64,000 nt of DNA from Cheilinus undulatus (lineage: Eukaryota; Chordata; Actinopteri; Labriformes; Labridae): assembly GCF_018320785.1 (NCBI RefSeq), contig NC_054867.1, forward strand, positions 37,860,855 through 37,924,854, read 5' to 3'. Every line of letters begins with the position of its first letter. Within the stretch, counting starts at the first letter, position 1. The notes beneath the pieces were generated by a model. The model was not told the DNA's origin. It made no database searches and worked only from the letters and a program-made list of their open reading frames with translations. This document shows, piece after piece, positions 12,101 to 41,300 of this stretch. Position numbers and translations under genes: made by a program.

Positions 12101-13728
12101 TTTGTGAGGACGGCCTGATCTAGACAGATTTACAGTTGTGCAGTATTCTTTCCATTCCATGATGCTGGATTTAACTGAACACCGGGGGATGTTATGTGCC
12201 TTGGAATTTTTGTTGTATCCATCCCATGACTAATATTTTTCAAGAAACTTTTCTCTTTGTTGCTTGGAGTGTTCTTTTATCTTCATGGTGTAATGGTAGC
12301 CAGGAGTACTGATTGAGTGACTGGACCTTCCAGACACAGGTGTCTTTATACTGCAATCACTTGAGACACATTCACTGCACTCAGCTGATCCCCTTTTCAC
12401 TAGTTGTGAGACTACTAGCACCAATTTACTGGACCTTTGTTGAATTAGGTCAGTTATTTTAAAGGGGGTGAGTATTTATGCAGTCACTTATTTTACATTA
12501 CATATTTTCAATTAATTGACGTTACATCGAATAAATCAATTTTCACTGAGATTTTTGTAAAAGAAAAAAAAGTCAAATTAAACCTGATAACAGTGACCAT
12601 GATTGATTTATAAAACACCCAAGGGGATGAATATTTTCTATCGGCACAGTATGTGCATCTATCACTCAACACAAGAAAACATCCTTAATTCCCAAAGATG
12701 CATGGTACATAAATACAGACTTTCATCTATTAAACCCGAGCTGATATTCACATTTTGAAATCTTTAATCTTCCTTCTGTCATGCCAAATCTTTGAGATAT
12801 TTGCTGTCTTGTACATGAATACTGTCCTATTTCTTTTTTTGACCAGTAAAACTGCTCCTTCAACATCTTGGGTTTGCATACTGTTTCATCTCTCAATGCT
12901 TTTAAACCCATGAATTATTCTTGAAAGGCAGTGATGCAGTTCAATCAGGAAAAGTTTCTCAGTCTCCTCTATATTCTCTGTATCCTTTTATATTCCCACT
13001 CAGGCGGACTGTGAGCATGACAAAGTGCCAGTCCCTCTCCACCTTCAGCTCAGAGAACCTGTCGGTCTCAGATGGCGAGGAGGGGAACACCACAGACCAC
13101 TCCCACAGCGGCACTCCGGATGTTGTAAGCACCAACACCGACGAGCGACTGGACGACAAGAGTGACGACCTGCTTTCTCAGGGCTCCGAGATTCCAGCTG
13201 ACCCGTCCGACCCAACCCAGCTCGGCTCCGACGGGCTGTCAGAGAAGGAAGCTATTCTCCGACAAGTGAAGACCCAGCTAGCCAGTAATGACAACAATTA
13301 TGAGGTAGGCTGAAAATAGTGAATGAAAGCAGTAAACGTGATATAAACTGATAAATAGGGGCATGACAGATTAATCTAATAAATGCTTTAAGCCAGTGGT
13401 TTCAAACTTTTTTGCTCAAGGCACACCACATTCATATACATGCAAAATAGCCTCTTTAAAATTTGCTGTAGCATCTTTAGTGATTCTATAATTTTAGTGA
13501 CAATGTATGGTTGCACAGGTTCCCAAAACTTGCCTCTACGCCATTTGAGAATCACTGCTTAAAGCAGTTGCTTAGATAGAAGTTAGGAGTCAACACTGAA
13601 GCTGTTTCAACTCTGCTAATCTCCTTTTTCCTAAACACCAGGGCCTGTATGACGACTCAGACTGTGACAGTGCAGAGCTGGACCATTCAGGCAGCGCAGA
13701 ACCGAGCCAACCTCCATCCAACTGGTGA
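669..13728 (+). CDS. map3k12: Dual leucine zipper kinase (MAP3K12/DLK), C-terminal 599 residues, partial at left edge
   Basis: Coding exons: 669-827, 1044-1152, 4218-4327, 6464-6580, 7131-7268, 9468-10176, 11029-11096, 13004-13304, 13642-13728; all have GT-AG borders and matching phases, and the stop is TGA 13726-13728. The first exon enters at the kinase motif (W)[16 protein letters not shown], so the ATP site and catalytic loop lie left of the window. The kinase end ([16 protein letters not shown]) is followed by the leucine-zipper helices ([13 protein letters not shown] to [13 protein letters not shown]), the [16 protein letters not shown] block, a Ser/Pro-rich tail with [16 protein letters not shown], an acidic [14 protein letters not shown] stretch and a short end with [12 protein letters not shown] is a MAP3K that activates MKK4/7-JNK and p38 in axon injury and stress signalling. 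[16 protein letters not shown] and STNTDERLD favour MAP3K12, while [10 protein letters not shown] and SDGLSEKE recall MAP3K13. Synteny decides for map3k12. Confidence 0.95.
1153..4217 (+). other. map3k12 intron with repeat fragments
   Basis: A 3-kb intron between the exon ending in FQSQ and the exon starting VEWRDEV. It holds a reverse copy of the ATGG-tailed repeat (about 1211-1419), and a palindrome-like piece with GCTGTCAG and ATTAATC/GATTAAT motifs near 2135-2230 that looks like a DNA-transposon remnant. A similar piece occurs near 15361-15430. I see no convincing gene in it. Confidence 0.6.
1211..1419 (-). repeat. ATGG-tailed dispersed repeat, reverse copy, 3' part
   Basis: Read on the minus strand, this matches the 3' half of the repeat at 40381-40742: the AATTGCC-type motif, the GTCTGTCT-like block, TCCAGGGTG/CAGTGAACC-type region, GGGATTGGCTCCAGC and an end in GATGGATGAG. 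The 5' tRNA-like head is missing, as in 5'-truncated copies. Confidence 0.6.
4402..4455 (+). repeat. tRNA-derived SINE fragment (head only)
   Basis: GTTTAGCTTAGTTGGTAGAA resembles a tRNA A-box region, followed by CCCATATACTGAGGCT, which parallels the CCCATGTATGGAGGCT of the SINE at 61708. No B box or tail follows. Confidence 0.45.
6079..6121. repeat. (TA)n microsatellite
   Basis: About twenty uninterrupted TA units in a map3k12 intron; expected to vary in length between individuals. Confidence 0.9.
7560..9290. repeat. Degenerate tandem repeat, about 275-bp period, in a map3k12 intron
   Basis: The intron 7269-9467 is largely made of diverged copies of one unit. The anchor GCTAGTTTCTGAATTAAACA, with variants, recurs at about 7802, 8074, 8517, 8791 and 9080, giving spacings of 272, 443, 274 and 289. 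Further anchors keep the same order in each copy: ACAACAGTACAATAGTTTAG, AATCCAAGTTAAACTTACAA, AGTGATTTAGCTAACG. The 443-bp interval carries an extra partial copy; the CAACAGTACAAT anchor occurs twice there, near 8133 and 8281. No ORF of note is present. Confidence 0.7.
11144..12649 (-). mobile_element. Tc1-type DNA transposon, degraded, in a map3k12 intron
   Basis: The element is flanked by TA on both sides (11142-11143 and 12650-12651). Its ends are related in inverted orientation: CAGTGC...TTTTCACCCACTTGGATGTTTTA on the left, and the complement of TAAAACACCCAAGGGGATGAATATTTTC on the right. The minus strand carries transposase fragments such as [24 protein letters not shown] and [12 protein letters not shown], which are Tc1/mariner DDE hallmarks (the D of QQDNDPKH and the E of PIE). 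The fragments lie in different frames and end early, so the transposase is broken by several frameshifts and stops. The start appears to be near 12286, reading [14 protein letters not shown]. Confidence 0.88.
13394..13557. mobile_element. Short hAT-like MITE with 8-bp duplication
   Basis: Ends CAGTGGTTTCAAA and TTTGAGAATCACTG are inverted repeats. The flanks CTTTAAGC (13386-13393) and CTTAAAGC (13558-13565) match at 7 of 8 bases, fitting a hAT target duplication. It lies in the last map3k12 intron. A related copy with a GGCACACC core lies at 55584-55795. Confidence 0.75.
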
Positions 13729-16700
13729 AAATGCAACACCTCATCCTCCTCAAACCACTACAGATCCAGCCTGTGAATGCCCCTTTTGCTCTGAAAGATC
13801 TAATAATCCACAGTCACGATCAGGGACGTTACACAGAGGCAGGAAATGAAGGCCTGCTTCTTTTACCACAAGCAAGAACTAAAAGCAAATTCTTCACCCT
13901 GGAAATTTACAACAGAATATCTTGTTCCTTTTGGGATAAATGCATCACAGTGACGTGAAGCTGAAACAGAACAAGCAGAGTGGATGGATCCTGATTGAAA
14001 CTGGCTTGAGATCAATTAAGCAAAAACACTTAAAATGACTCCTCAGTGACAGGCCATCTGCCTGACCGTCATCTTTTGTGTCAGTTTGTGTTTTTAATCC
14101 CGTTATCAAAATGTGTCATGTTATTTCTCAGCATTTCATATGAAGGACATTATTGTAAACTCCTATCAGGGCATTTTTAATTTAAAAATATAGATTGTTG
14201 ATGTTGCTTGCACTTCATTTATGGATTTTCCTCCTGACCACGTGTCATACTTTAGTTTACTTTAAAAAAGTTATGCACTGAATATTACTTTTTTTTACAG
14301 CAAGTATTCTTCAAAGACAATATTGTTTACATTCTTGTGTTGTTTACATCTTAATTTATATTTGTAACATGGATTTTTTCATTTTTTACTCCTGTGTTCA
14401 AAGATCAATGTAAATATGTGATATTGTAAAATGAACAAATTTTTAAAACATGAGATTGTATAATTTAAAGGTGCTGACGTTCCTAATAAGGTGGCGCTAA
14501 TCTATTTGAACCTCAAAAAGCTTATTGATGGTAGAATGTACTGTAGCTGATCATGTACAAGCATTGAAACACAGATAACAAAAGAATAACACAAGTACAA
14601 AGAAAAGGCAATCTGTCTGCTCTGGTACAGGATGTGCGGTTGTGTAATGAGGCCAGAGGACAACAGCCCAGTTCTTTGAGGCTTTTTTTAAAAGTGTTGC
14701 AGTGTTAAATTAAATGCAATACCAGCTTGAAAGCCTCTTTCTGAACATGCTTGTTGAAAAGTGCGATCAGAATGACGCATTCCTTCATCCAAACTTATCT
14801 TAAATTTGCTGCCAGACATTTAAATTTTATGAAATAAAAGCTAAAGGCATGTGAATGAAGGGGACACACAGCAAAGTAGATATCACAGTAACAGATTATA
14901 AAACATCAGTAGTTTTCTGCTCTTAGTCTTATGAACCACACTCTGGCCATGCAATTTCTCAGAAATAAGATAAAGGCGATCTAGGAAACTTGGAAATATA
15001 CAACATACACTCCAAAGTATTGCTAGATAAGAAAATCACAAAGCTGCGAAAAAGGTTGTTCAGAAGAAGACAAGAATAACATCTTATCTTGGCTAAATGT
15101 ACAAACAGCAACCAATTTTTGAATTCAGAATGAGAAATGCAAAATCAAGAAACAAGCTGTTTTCCTATTACTGTTTAAAAATGGGGGAAATAATAGAAAA
15201 AAGAGCTCTCAGCCTTCAGACAGTTCAAATTAAATCAGGAAAAGAAAAAAAAACTGTTGTTTTCCCAAAAGAATTGAAAGAATTAGAAACTCACAAGTTT
15301 TTCATCTTGTTCTTGAGCTTCTGATCAAAAACCGAAGACCAAAGAACATAACACTAGTGATTAGTGCTGTCAGTCAATAAAAATATTAATACAATTAATT
15401 ATATACTTTGTAATTAATCACACGTGATTAGTTTGAGAAAGATTACTGGTAGATGTAAAGATAAAAGTTACAAGACAATCAGAAAGCACATGCTTCTGAT
15501 GATATCAGCCCTCATGAGCTTTTGAAACAGAAGAAGTGGAGGCCACGGCAGATAGTCTACTTACTATTCAATCTAGGATGTGTTAATCTGTAGGACAGCG
15601 TTTCCCTACCATTTTTCCTTGGAGCCCCCCCAGGACCCAAGAAAGAAGAAAAAGTGGCACACTGCCATCAAATATCAACACAGAATTTGATAGTTTCACT
15701 GATTAAACCCAAAAAAGGCCTATGCATGCTTCACCTATCAAAAAAACCTTTGTACAAACTTCTTAATAACTGCTTTACCATGGTTTAAGACAATATTTGC
15801 ATATCTCATTTTGGCAGCCTCAGAACAGACAAGCCCTTTTTGATCCAAGGGTACAAACAATAAGATGTAAAACAAGCTGTTTTACAAAGGAAAACAGTTC
15901 CATTGTTCTGTTCTTTCAACGTACTTTTTCAATCAAAATGTAAAAACAATAGGATGTAAAATGAACTGGTTTCTTTTTCCCCAATTCTTTTTTGAAAAAC
16001 AGAAAATGGGAAACTGAAAATGCACAACAGTTCATTTTTTTTAACCTTTTTATTCCTAATTTTATGTGAACTGTCTGGGTCAAGGGAACATTTTTCCCCA
16101 TGTTTTGGTTTCCATTTTTTTAAACTGTAATCGGGGAATCAGCTTGTCTCTTGATTTTGGATTACATGTTTCAAATCAAAAATCAACTGGCCATATATAC
16201 ACAGATCCAAAACAACAACATACAACACCCCAAAATTGGCAGCTTTTTTCTCTCAACTCTATATACATCACTGAACACCTAACTAACAGGGCCTGATATC
16301 ATTTTTCCTACACAGTAAAGTCAGTCTGGTTTGTCCTCATCAGCTGAAACTCTGGCCAAACAGATGGGCATTTTCACTGCTGTGAAAGGGCTTCTTACAT
16401 TAACAAGTCTGGTTTTTGTATTCTTGTTTGCCTTGACAGGCCTTCTAATATGCACGTGGTTCAACCTGACCTTAAGACAGCATGTTACTAACCGTTCCTC
16501 TCATCGATGACCAACACAATAAGCTAAAAACGGCAGCTTCTATGTTTGTGTTAACTGGTGTTTAAATGTCCATTTGTAAAGAATTTTAAACTGATTGTGG
16601 CCCCAAGATGTAAAGCTAGAAATCCTTCTGCAGGATCAGATGTTGCCAAAAAGCAAAACTACTGCCCTCTAGTGTCTGGGTTAAGGAGCTACATGTATTT

Positions 16701-16800
16701 CCTGTGATTGAAACGCTGTATAAACTCAAACGTTTGCTTTTTATACTGCATTATTGTAACTGTACAATAAATATATTTAAGAAACAGTTTAAATAAAATA
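13729..16800 (+). other. map3k12 3'UTR and downstream sequence
   Basis: After the TGA there is AT-rich sequence without supported coding. Candidate poly(A) signals on the plus strand are AATAAA near 14832 and near 16767, plus AATAAAATAAA near 16790. The latter faces minus-strand AATAAA candidates just beyond, so the transcript end may be near 16.8 kb. A repeat piece starts near 15590 with a TTTCCCTACCATTTTT-like end. The exact UTR limit is inferred. Confidence 0.5.
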
Positions 16801-16869
16801 AACATGTGAAATATTACCCTGTGAAGTCAATATACTCAACTCAATGACACAAACACAAAAAAAAGTTGT

Positions 16870-18090
16870 GGTTTGAGCATTTCACATCTTTTATTCCTGT
16901 ATTTTTTAAACAATGTTGTGGCACCCAGGTCTACAGTCTCAAAAACGTGCACAAAAGTTTTCTCTTTCCTGCAAAATAACAAATAAAATAAATTCTGACT
17001 CGAGCAAAGCAAAGAGCAGGAAACTAGTGTTAACTCACAACCCTTTCTTTGTCTAGTTGCAGAGCTTCCATGATTTCAGCCTCATCACATTTAACAGACA
17101 GATCAGTCAGTGTCCAGGAGTTCATTCCCCACCCCCTTTGGTAGTTTAAAAAAAAATATTTCCTCCATTTAAAACAAATATTCCAACATTATTTTTTAGT
17201 ATATATCAGTCTTTACAAAAAAAGCGAGGAGAACCCTCTGCTTCTGATCCCTAGAGCCGAGTCCAAACCCCGAAAAACCTCCCGATCCCAGCAAAATATC
17301 AACACATGAGTCCAGGAGCAGGAGAGAGGTGGGAAACTAGGAATGACATGTAGAGGGTCGAAAAGTGACACGTGTAATAAAACACATTTTAAATTATCTG
17401 GCTAATTCATTTGAGTGTTAGAACATTTGTCGTCATAACCAAATATAATGAGTGACAGTGCATGTACAGCTACGATTTCTCTGCTGTGACACGAGTGTAG
17501 ATCCATGTTACAAGCACTTCAGTTGTGACAAAAGGGGAAGGACAATGTGAATATTTAAAGCAAGTGAGTATGGACGTAAAACGGACAGGCCGACATATGA
17601 AACTGGGTGAGGAAGAAGGGTGAGGGGGGCGTGTATATAAACACAGAATAAAACAGTCACTCTATTCTTATTTTTGATTTTTTTTTTAAGTTTTTCCTTT
17701 TTTGTCTTTTCCTTTTTAAAGAAAAAATGACTGTACAGAACTAAATCTATATGCCTATTTAGAGTTTTCAAACTCTATTCCTCTGTGATGGCGAAGAAAG
17801 GTAAAATAATAGGAAGAGATCGAGGAATCTGTCAAAAATAAATGTCTAATAAATCATTAAAACCTCCAACTTGACTCAAGAAGGGAATTTAAAACCTAAT
17901 TGTTTGCTTCTTTCGACTAAAACCAAAACAAATGAAATAAATAATGATCAAATCAGAGGCGGATGAACATGATTTCAAAATGAGGAAGAGGCAGTATAAT
18001 ATATAAACTCTTGGAGTTGGATAGTTGCATTGACTGTTTTATGGTAGCCGATGATATAAAAGTGAGATTTAGTGCAGATGCAGTGTCTTA
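16870..18090 (-). other. pcbp2 distal 3'UTR (canonical isoform)
   Basis: Downstream, on the minus strand, of the distal pcbp2 stop at 18091-18093. A minus-strand AATAAA (TTTATT on plus, near 16888) lies about 1.2 kb away and faces the map3k12 poly(A) candidates. A less AT-rich stretch near 17220-17340 may be conserved UTR. No ORF of interest. Confidence 0.5.
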
Positions 18091-35755
<17,665 letters not shown>

Positions 35756-35809
35756 GACTGCAACTGAGCTGTTGGAGCAGAACTGGGGTCTTTGGTCACC
35801 AAGATGGAT
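35756..35809 (-). other. pcbp2: pcbp2 5'UTR part of the start-codon exon
   Basis: On the minus strand the acceptor CCTCCTCTAG is followed by 54 nt of leader and then ATG at 35755. The ATG begins the conserved PCBP N-terminus MDSGVIEGGLN, which fixes the start. Confidence 0.7.
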
Positions 35810-37100
35810 CTAGAGGAGGGGATACAGAGATGAAATCAAACAGTAAGGACCTGATTCAACACCAGAAGTGCAACTGCAACTGGATTCTAGTAAGAATCCA
35901 AGAATAAGATACCTGCTTCAATAGCACATCAACATACATAAAAGTCCTAAACAGCTACGAGTGAGTAATTTATTTATTTTTGTATCATCAAAATCGCAAG
36001 AAAACTCTCTTCCACCGTCTAAATTACACAAGTAAGAAACACTTTGCTTCTGTGCAATTTAGACCGTGTGCAGGAGTTTGTCTGCAGTTTTATGATGGTT
36101 TTATTCCCCTCTATGCACCTGCCTCATGAATTAATGCAGTGGGGTTTTTCAAGTCACAGTATTTTTCCAAACCTAAATAACAGATTATATAACATTATAA
36201 AACATGGATCCTATATGCATAGCTAACGTGAAAAATTAATCCTTTAACATCATAAATCTTTGCCAAATAAGAAAGAGGGGTCCGTGTGGGAGCTAATGCT
36301 AGCGTAACTGTTGGTGAAAGCTGATGCGTACTACGATGAATCATAAAAAAACAGCCTATGGCTGACTAACTCACGGTAACAACAACATGCTGCAACTCAG
36401 CTGCATTTATTTCCAAACATCTCAGCGCTTCTCTTATCCAATTAACGTTATTCCAAACAAGTCAATTAGCTATGCTAACAGGGAAAACATACGACTTGTA
36501 TGCTAACGATGACTTCATCATTAGCTGTAAAGCAAGTTTATCAACAAACATGCAACTGTACCTCCCACATTACCACAGTTAAACGTATAATACTTAAATA
36601 CACTTGCATGTGTATTAACTTTGAAAAACAGAGAGAGATTTTTAACTTGGCTCTTGTTTAGTTTAAAGTTAGTCCATTTAACTATTACCCCTTGTTGTAA
36701 GTCTGTTAGCCGTTTAGCATTGTGGATGCTCGCCGTGTTGAGAAAATGAATGAAGCATGCGTGCGCTACTTAGCAAAGCTAACTTTCCTTAACAGTTTAA
36801 CGTTGTGAATAGCTGACCAAATACAGACTGTGTTCACGGCTTGGCAGTGAGGTCCAATTTTAATCCACCAGGGACGCAAAACAACATACAGCAGTTTGTA
36901 AAAGCGGCATTAAAATCAAACTTCCCATGGCTAGCTATGTTAGCCGAGCTAGCCCCGTGATTCTACACGGAGACTGCGTGCTCATCATCATGCGGCCTGT
37001 TAGCATACTGGACAAGCTAGCTGCTGGGCGCGATTTCTTTCCGCTACTTCTAACCATAACAAAACTGATACAAAACCACATACACAAAAGTACATCTTAC
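35810..37100 (-). other. pcbp2 first intron
   Basis: The intron between the presumed 5'UTR exon and the start-codon exon. It is rich in GCTAGC/GCTAAC strings, with no gene recognised. Confidence 0.5.
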
Positions 37101-37260
37101 CTGGTTCGTGTGCTGGTAGGTGATCGGGGGGAGGGTTGGGGTTGTAAGGGTAGAAGGGGAGAGGTTCGGGAGGGTAGACACCCGGGGGAGAGTTTAGAAA
37201 GGACTCGGGGAAGAGGGAAGAGTGATGTGAGATCGAGCTCCACTCCTTTACACAAAGACA
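37101..37260 (-). promoter_or_regulatory. pcbp2: pcbp2 first 5'UTR exon and promoter area
   Basis: On the minus strand a pyrimidine-rich leader with many CCC/CTC runs ends at a strong donor, CGAACCAG|GTAAGATG (37101|37100). The transcription start is not visible; I place it at roughly 37.2-37.3 kb. prr13's 3' end lies only a few hundred bases upstream, so the promoter sits in a short gap. Confidence 0.5.
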
Positions 37261-37689
37261 ACAAAATCATCACCTCTGAACTTCCCCCTTTCACCCATCC
37301 CCAAACCCCCATCCTGACTGACCCCACGGTCCCCAAAATCACGCCTGTTGAGAAAAGTTGTACATCTGTGGGACAGTATGCTTCAATAAGACAGATTTAA
37401 AGAGAATTGTATCATTTAAAAGAAGAGTTTTATACGAAATACAAACATTGATGCACCGCTATCACCAGTACAGCAGAAAGTGTCTGTTGTTGAAAATGAC
37501 TGTCACATTTCATTCACACAATTTTACATGCTACTCTCGGTTATTTATGCACGCTTTAACTATTTTCTTGACACCTTCTTCAACTTTAAAAGTACTTATT
37601 TATATAAGACCGCTAGTGGGCGTAAAGTGCACTGCAACCATAAAACATTTAACACTTTGATGGACAATCAGACAACTCAGACATCATAT

Positions 37690-38276
37690 ATCCATTTATT
37701 TATTAAGCAGGATTACTTTAATACCCTTTAAAACATAATGTTACAAGTAGTGCAGATATAACAGAGAAATGCAGAAAAAGTTTTTCTGCAGTCTTATGAT
37801 ACAGTGATCATCAAATTAAAAACAGTAAGTCTAAAGTAGTCTCTACAAACATTTGTGTCACTCTCTACCTCTCCCTGTGAAAAAATACATTTGATTAGAT
37901 CACATTTGACATCAAAACAAAGATGTCCATTTGGACAGGTAACACATTGCTGTAATCCCTCTCAAAAATATTTCTATTTTAGTATACTTTTACCATTAGA
38001 CAAACACCAATATAGAGTCATTCAATCAGCATAATAGTTAAAAAAAGAAAGGAAATGCATAAACTCATATAATATATGCTGGAATGCAGTACAGCCACAA
38101 ATGTAGGGGATGTTTACTTATAGTTTGATAAGTCATTAAAATAAATGATAAGACAATTATTTTCTGTTTTCCTTTTTAAAGTGATAAGCATGACTTTAGC
38201 ATGCTCAGTGTTAACAGTCAAATTGCCCTTTTCTACAGCATTGTTTCCGTTACTGCCTTGTCTTGAACCTTTGGCC
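37690..38276 (-). other. prr13: prr13 3'UTR
   Basis: Follows the TGA at 38279-38277. A minus-strand AATAAATAAA candidate lies near 37694-37703. It is AT-rich with no ORF of interest. Confidence 0.5.
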
Positions 38277-38330
38277 TCATTCTGAGTCACTGCTGCTGCT
38301 ACTGCTGCTGCTGCTGCTACTGCTGGAGGA
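38277..38330 (-). CDS. prr13: prr13 terminal exon: Ser run plus Asp-Ser-Glu
   Basis: The acceptor TTTTCCTCCACAG (minus) is followed by TCC TCC AGC AGT AGC units, then GAC TCA GAA TGA. Phase 0 on both sides fits the donor after HGK at 42287. Mammalian PRR13 ends in a Ser run and DSD, which identifies this 54-nt exon. Confidence 0.85.
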   Translation of the reverse strand, partial: SSSSSSSSSSSSSSDSE

Positions 38331-41300
38331 CTGTGGAGGAAAATAGAGGGATGATTAATACAAAAATTATTGTGTTCACAGCTGAGATAAAAGGTTGGGG
38401 ATGACTTCTATCATTCCAAACATCGATGGTGTCAGACGAGACATAGAAACGATGAGTGGAGAATGTTGCAATCATCTAGCTTTTCAAGGCACTATGACTT
38501 ACAATACATTGTAGATGGATGGGTTATATGAGAGCCTGTTTTTTTTATATTTTTCTGCTGTCTTAAACATTTTACAAGAATTTTACAAGTCTCATATCTC
38601 ACTGCCCATCTGTCATTATTATTATTGTCCATTAAGGTTATACAGTATCTCACAAAAGTGAGTACATCCCTCATATTTCTGCAAATATTTAATTATATTT
38701 TTCATGGGACAACACTCAAGAAATTATACTTTGATACAATGTAAAGTAGTCAGTGTACAGCTTGTGTGACAGTGTAAATTTACCGTCCCCTCAAGATAAC
38801 TCAACACACAGCCATTAATGTCTAAACCGCTGGCAACAAAAGTGAGTACACCCCTAAGTGAAAATGTCCAAATTGGGCCCAGAGTGTCAATATTTTGTGT
38901 GGCCATCATTATTTTCCAGCACTGCCTTAACTCTCCTGTGCATTAAGTTCACCAAAGCTTTACAGGTTGCCACAGTCCTCTTCCACTCTTCCATGACGAC
39001 ATCACAGAGCTGGTGGATGTTAGAGATCTTGCGCTCTTCCACCTTCCGTTTGAGGATGCTCCACAGATGCTCAATAGGGTTTAGGTCTGGAGACTTGCTT
39101 GTCCAGTCCATCGCCTTTACCCTCAGCTTCTTTAGCAAGGCAGTGGTTGTCTTGGAGGTGTGTTTGGGGTCGTTATCATGTTGGAATACTGCCCTGCAGC
39201 CCAGTTTCCGAAGGGAGGGGATCATGCTCTGCTTCAGTATGTCACAGTATATGTTGGCATTCATGGTTTCCTCAATGAACTGTAGCTCCCTAGTGCTGGC
39301 AGCACTCATGCAGCCCTAGACCATGATGCTGCCACCACCATGCTTGACTGTAGGCAAGACACACCTGTCTTTGTACTCCTCCCCTGGTTGCCACCACACA
39401 CACTTGAACCATCTGAACCAAATAAAGTTCATCTTGGTCTCATCAGACCACAGGACATGGTTCCAGTAATCCATGTCTTTAGACTGCTTGTCTTTAGCAA
39501 ACTGTTGGCAGGCTTTCTTGTGCATCATCTTTAGAAGAGGCTTCCTATTGGGACGACAGCCATGCAGACCAATTTGATGCAATGTGCAGAGTATGGTCTG
39601 AGCACTGACAGGCTGACCCTCCGGCCCTCCAACCGCGGCAGCAATGTTGACAGCACTCATACATCTGTTTTCCAAAGACAACCTCTGGATATGACGCTGA
39701 GCACGTGCATTCAACTTCTTTGGTCAACTATTGAGAGGCCTCTTCTGAGTGGAACCTGTCCTGTTAAACTGCTGTATGGCCTTGGCCACCGTATTGCAGC
39801 TAAGTTTCAGGGTGTTGGCAAACTTCTTGTAGCCTAGGCCATCTTTATGTAGAGCAACAATTCTTTTTCTTCAGATCCTCAGAGTTCTTTGCCATGAGGT
39901 GTCATGTTGAACTTCCAGTGACCAGTATGAGAGAGTGTGAGAGCGATAACACCAAATTTAAGACACCTGCTCCCCATTCACACCTGAGACCTTGTAACAC
40001 TAATGAGTCACATGACACCGGGGAGGGAAAATGGCTAACTGGGCCCAATTTGGACATTTTCACTTAGGGGTGTACTCACTTTTGTTGCCAGCGGTTTAGA
40101 CATTAATGGCTGTGTGTTGAGTTATTTTGAGGGGACAGTATATTTACACTTTCACACAAGCTGTGCACTGACTACTTTACATTGTATCAAAGTGTCATTT
40201 CTTCAGTGTTGTCCCATGAAAAAATATAATTAAATATTTGCAGAAATGTGAGGGGTGTTCTCACTTGTGTGAGATACTGCATATCATATGTATGTGTTTA
40301 TTTTTTAGTGCAGGTGTTAAAGTTTTGATGTTTGCATGTTTAATATTTTAAAGTAAATTATACATCTTTGATTTGAAACTGGGGCGGCACGGCGGCGCAG
40401 GGGTTAGCGCTGTTGGCAAGAAGGTTGCTGGTTCGCTTCCCGGTCAGGGCCTTTCTGTATGGAGTTTGCATGTTCTCCCTGTGCACGTGTGGGTTCTCTC
40501 TGGGTACTCCGGCTTCCTCCCACCACCAAAAACATGCTCATTAGGTTAACTGGTGACTCTAAATTGCCCGTAGGTGTGAATGTGAGCGTGCCTGGTTGTC
40601 TGTCTCTATATGTCAGCCCTGCGATTGACTGGCGAGCAGTCCAGGGTGTACCCCGCCTCTCGCCCGCTGACAGCTGGGATAGGCTACAGCCCCCCCCCCC
40701 CCCCGTGACCCGGAATGGAATAGTATAGAAAATGGATGGATGATTTGAAACTGTCAGAACTCAGTTCACTTGAAGCCATTCATTTTGTCTTAAATGACCA
40801 TGGAACAGTGTCTGTGTTTTTAAACTGTTACTGTGATTCATTTTCCAGCACTTTTATTTCAATTAGTTATGCACTTTCCAAATGATTGTTTTAACGTACT
40901 TTTGTACTCTGTCTCTTAAAAATATTATTTATTGTGATGTGTGTTGCTGACCTCTTGGCCAGATTCATTTCTATGAAAGAGATCACAATCTCAGTAGGTC
41001 TTAAGCTGGTTAAATAAAGGTTTAAAAGAAAAAAAAACTTTTCATGAGAAATTTTAGAAGGGTTTGCCAGTTGCCTAGTGGTAAGGTCACATCACATGTA
41101 TGGGGGTCTTCTAAGCTGGTTCAAGCCCAGGTTCAGGCCCAGCCTGTGAACATTCTCCATTCTCTGTACCCAATTTCCTGCTCTCTCCACTGACCTCTCA
41201 AAATAAAAGCCCTAAGGGTGCAGATGGCCAAGCGGTGAGGTTGGTGGCCTGGGCTCAAGTCTGGTCTGACTTTCACCAAATGCCATTTCCCAATGCATGA

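Noticed and set aside
36927-37400. Plus-strand 157-codon frame
   Set aside because: It overlaps the pcbp2 first leader exon in antisense, has no recognisable domain, and its codon content looks random.
38858-39319. Plus-strand 153-codon frame
   Set aside because: It is antisense to the Tc1 transposase.
40381-40470. Possible tRNA gene
   Set aside because: The A/B-box-like motifs belong to a SINE-type head with an ATGG tail; no proper cloverleaf is evident.
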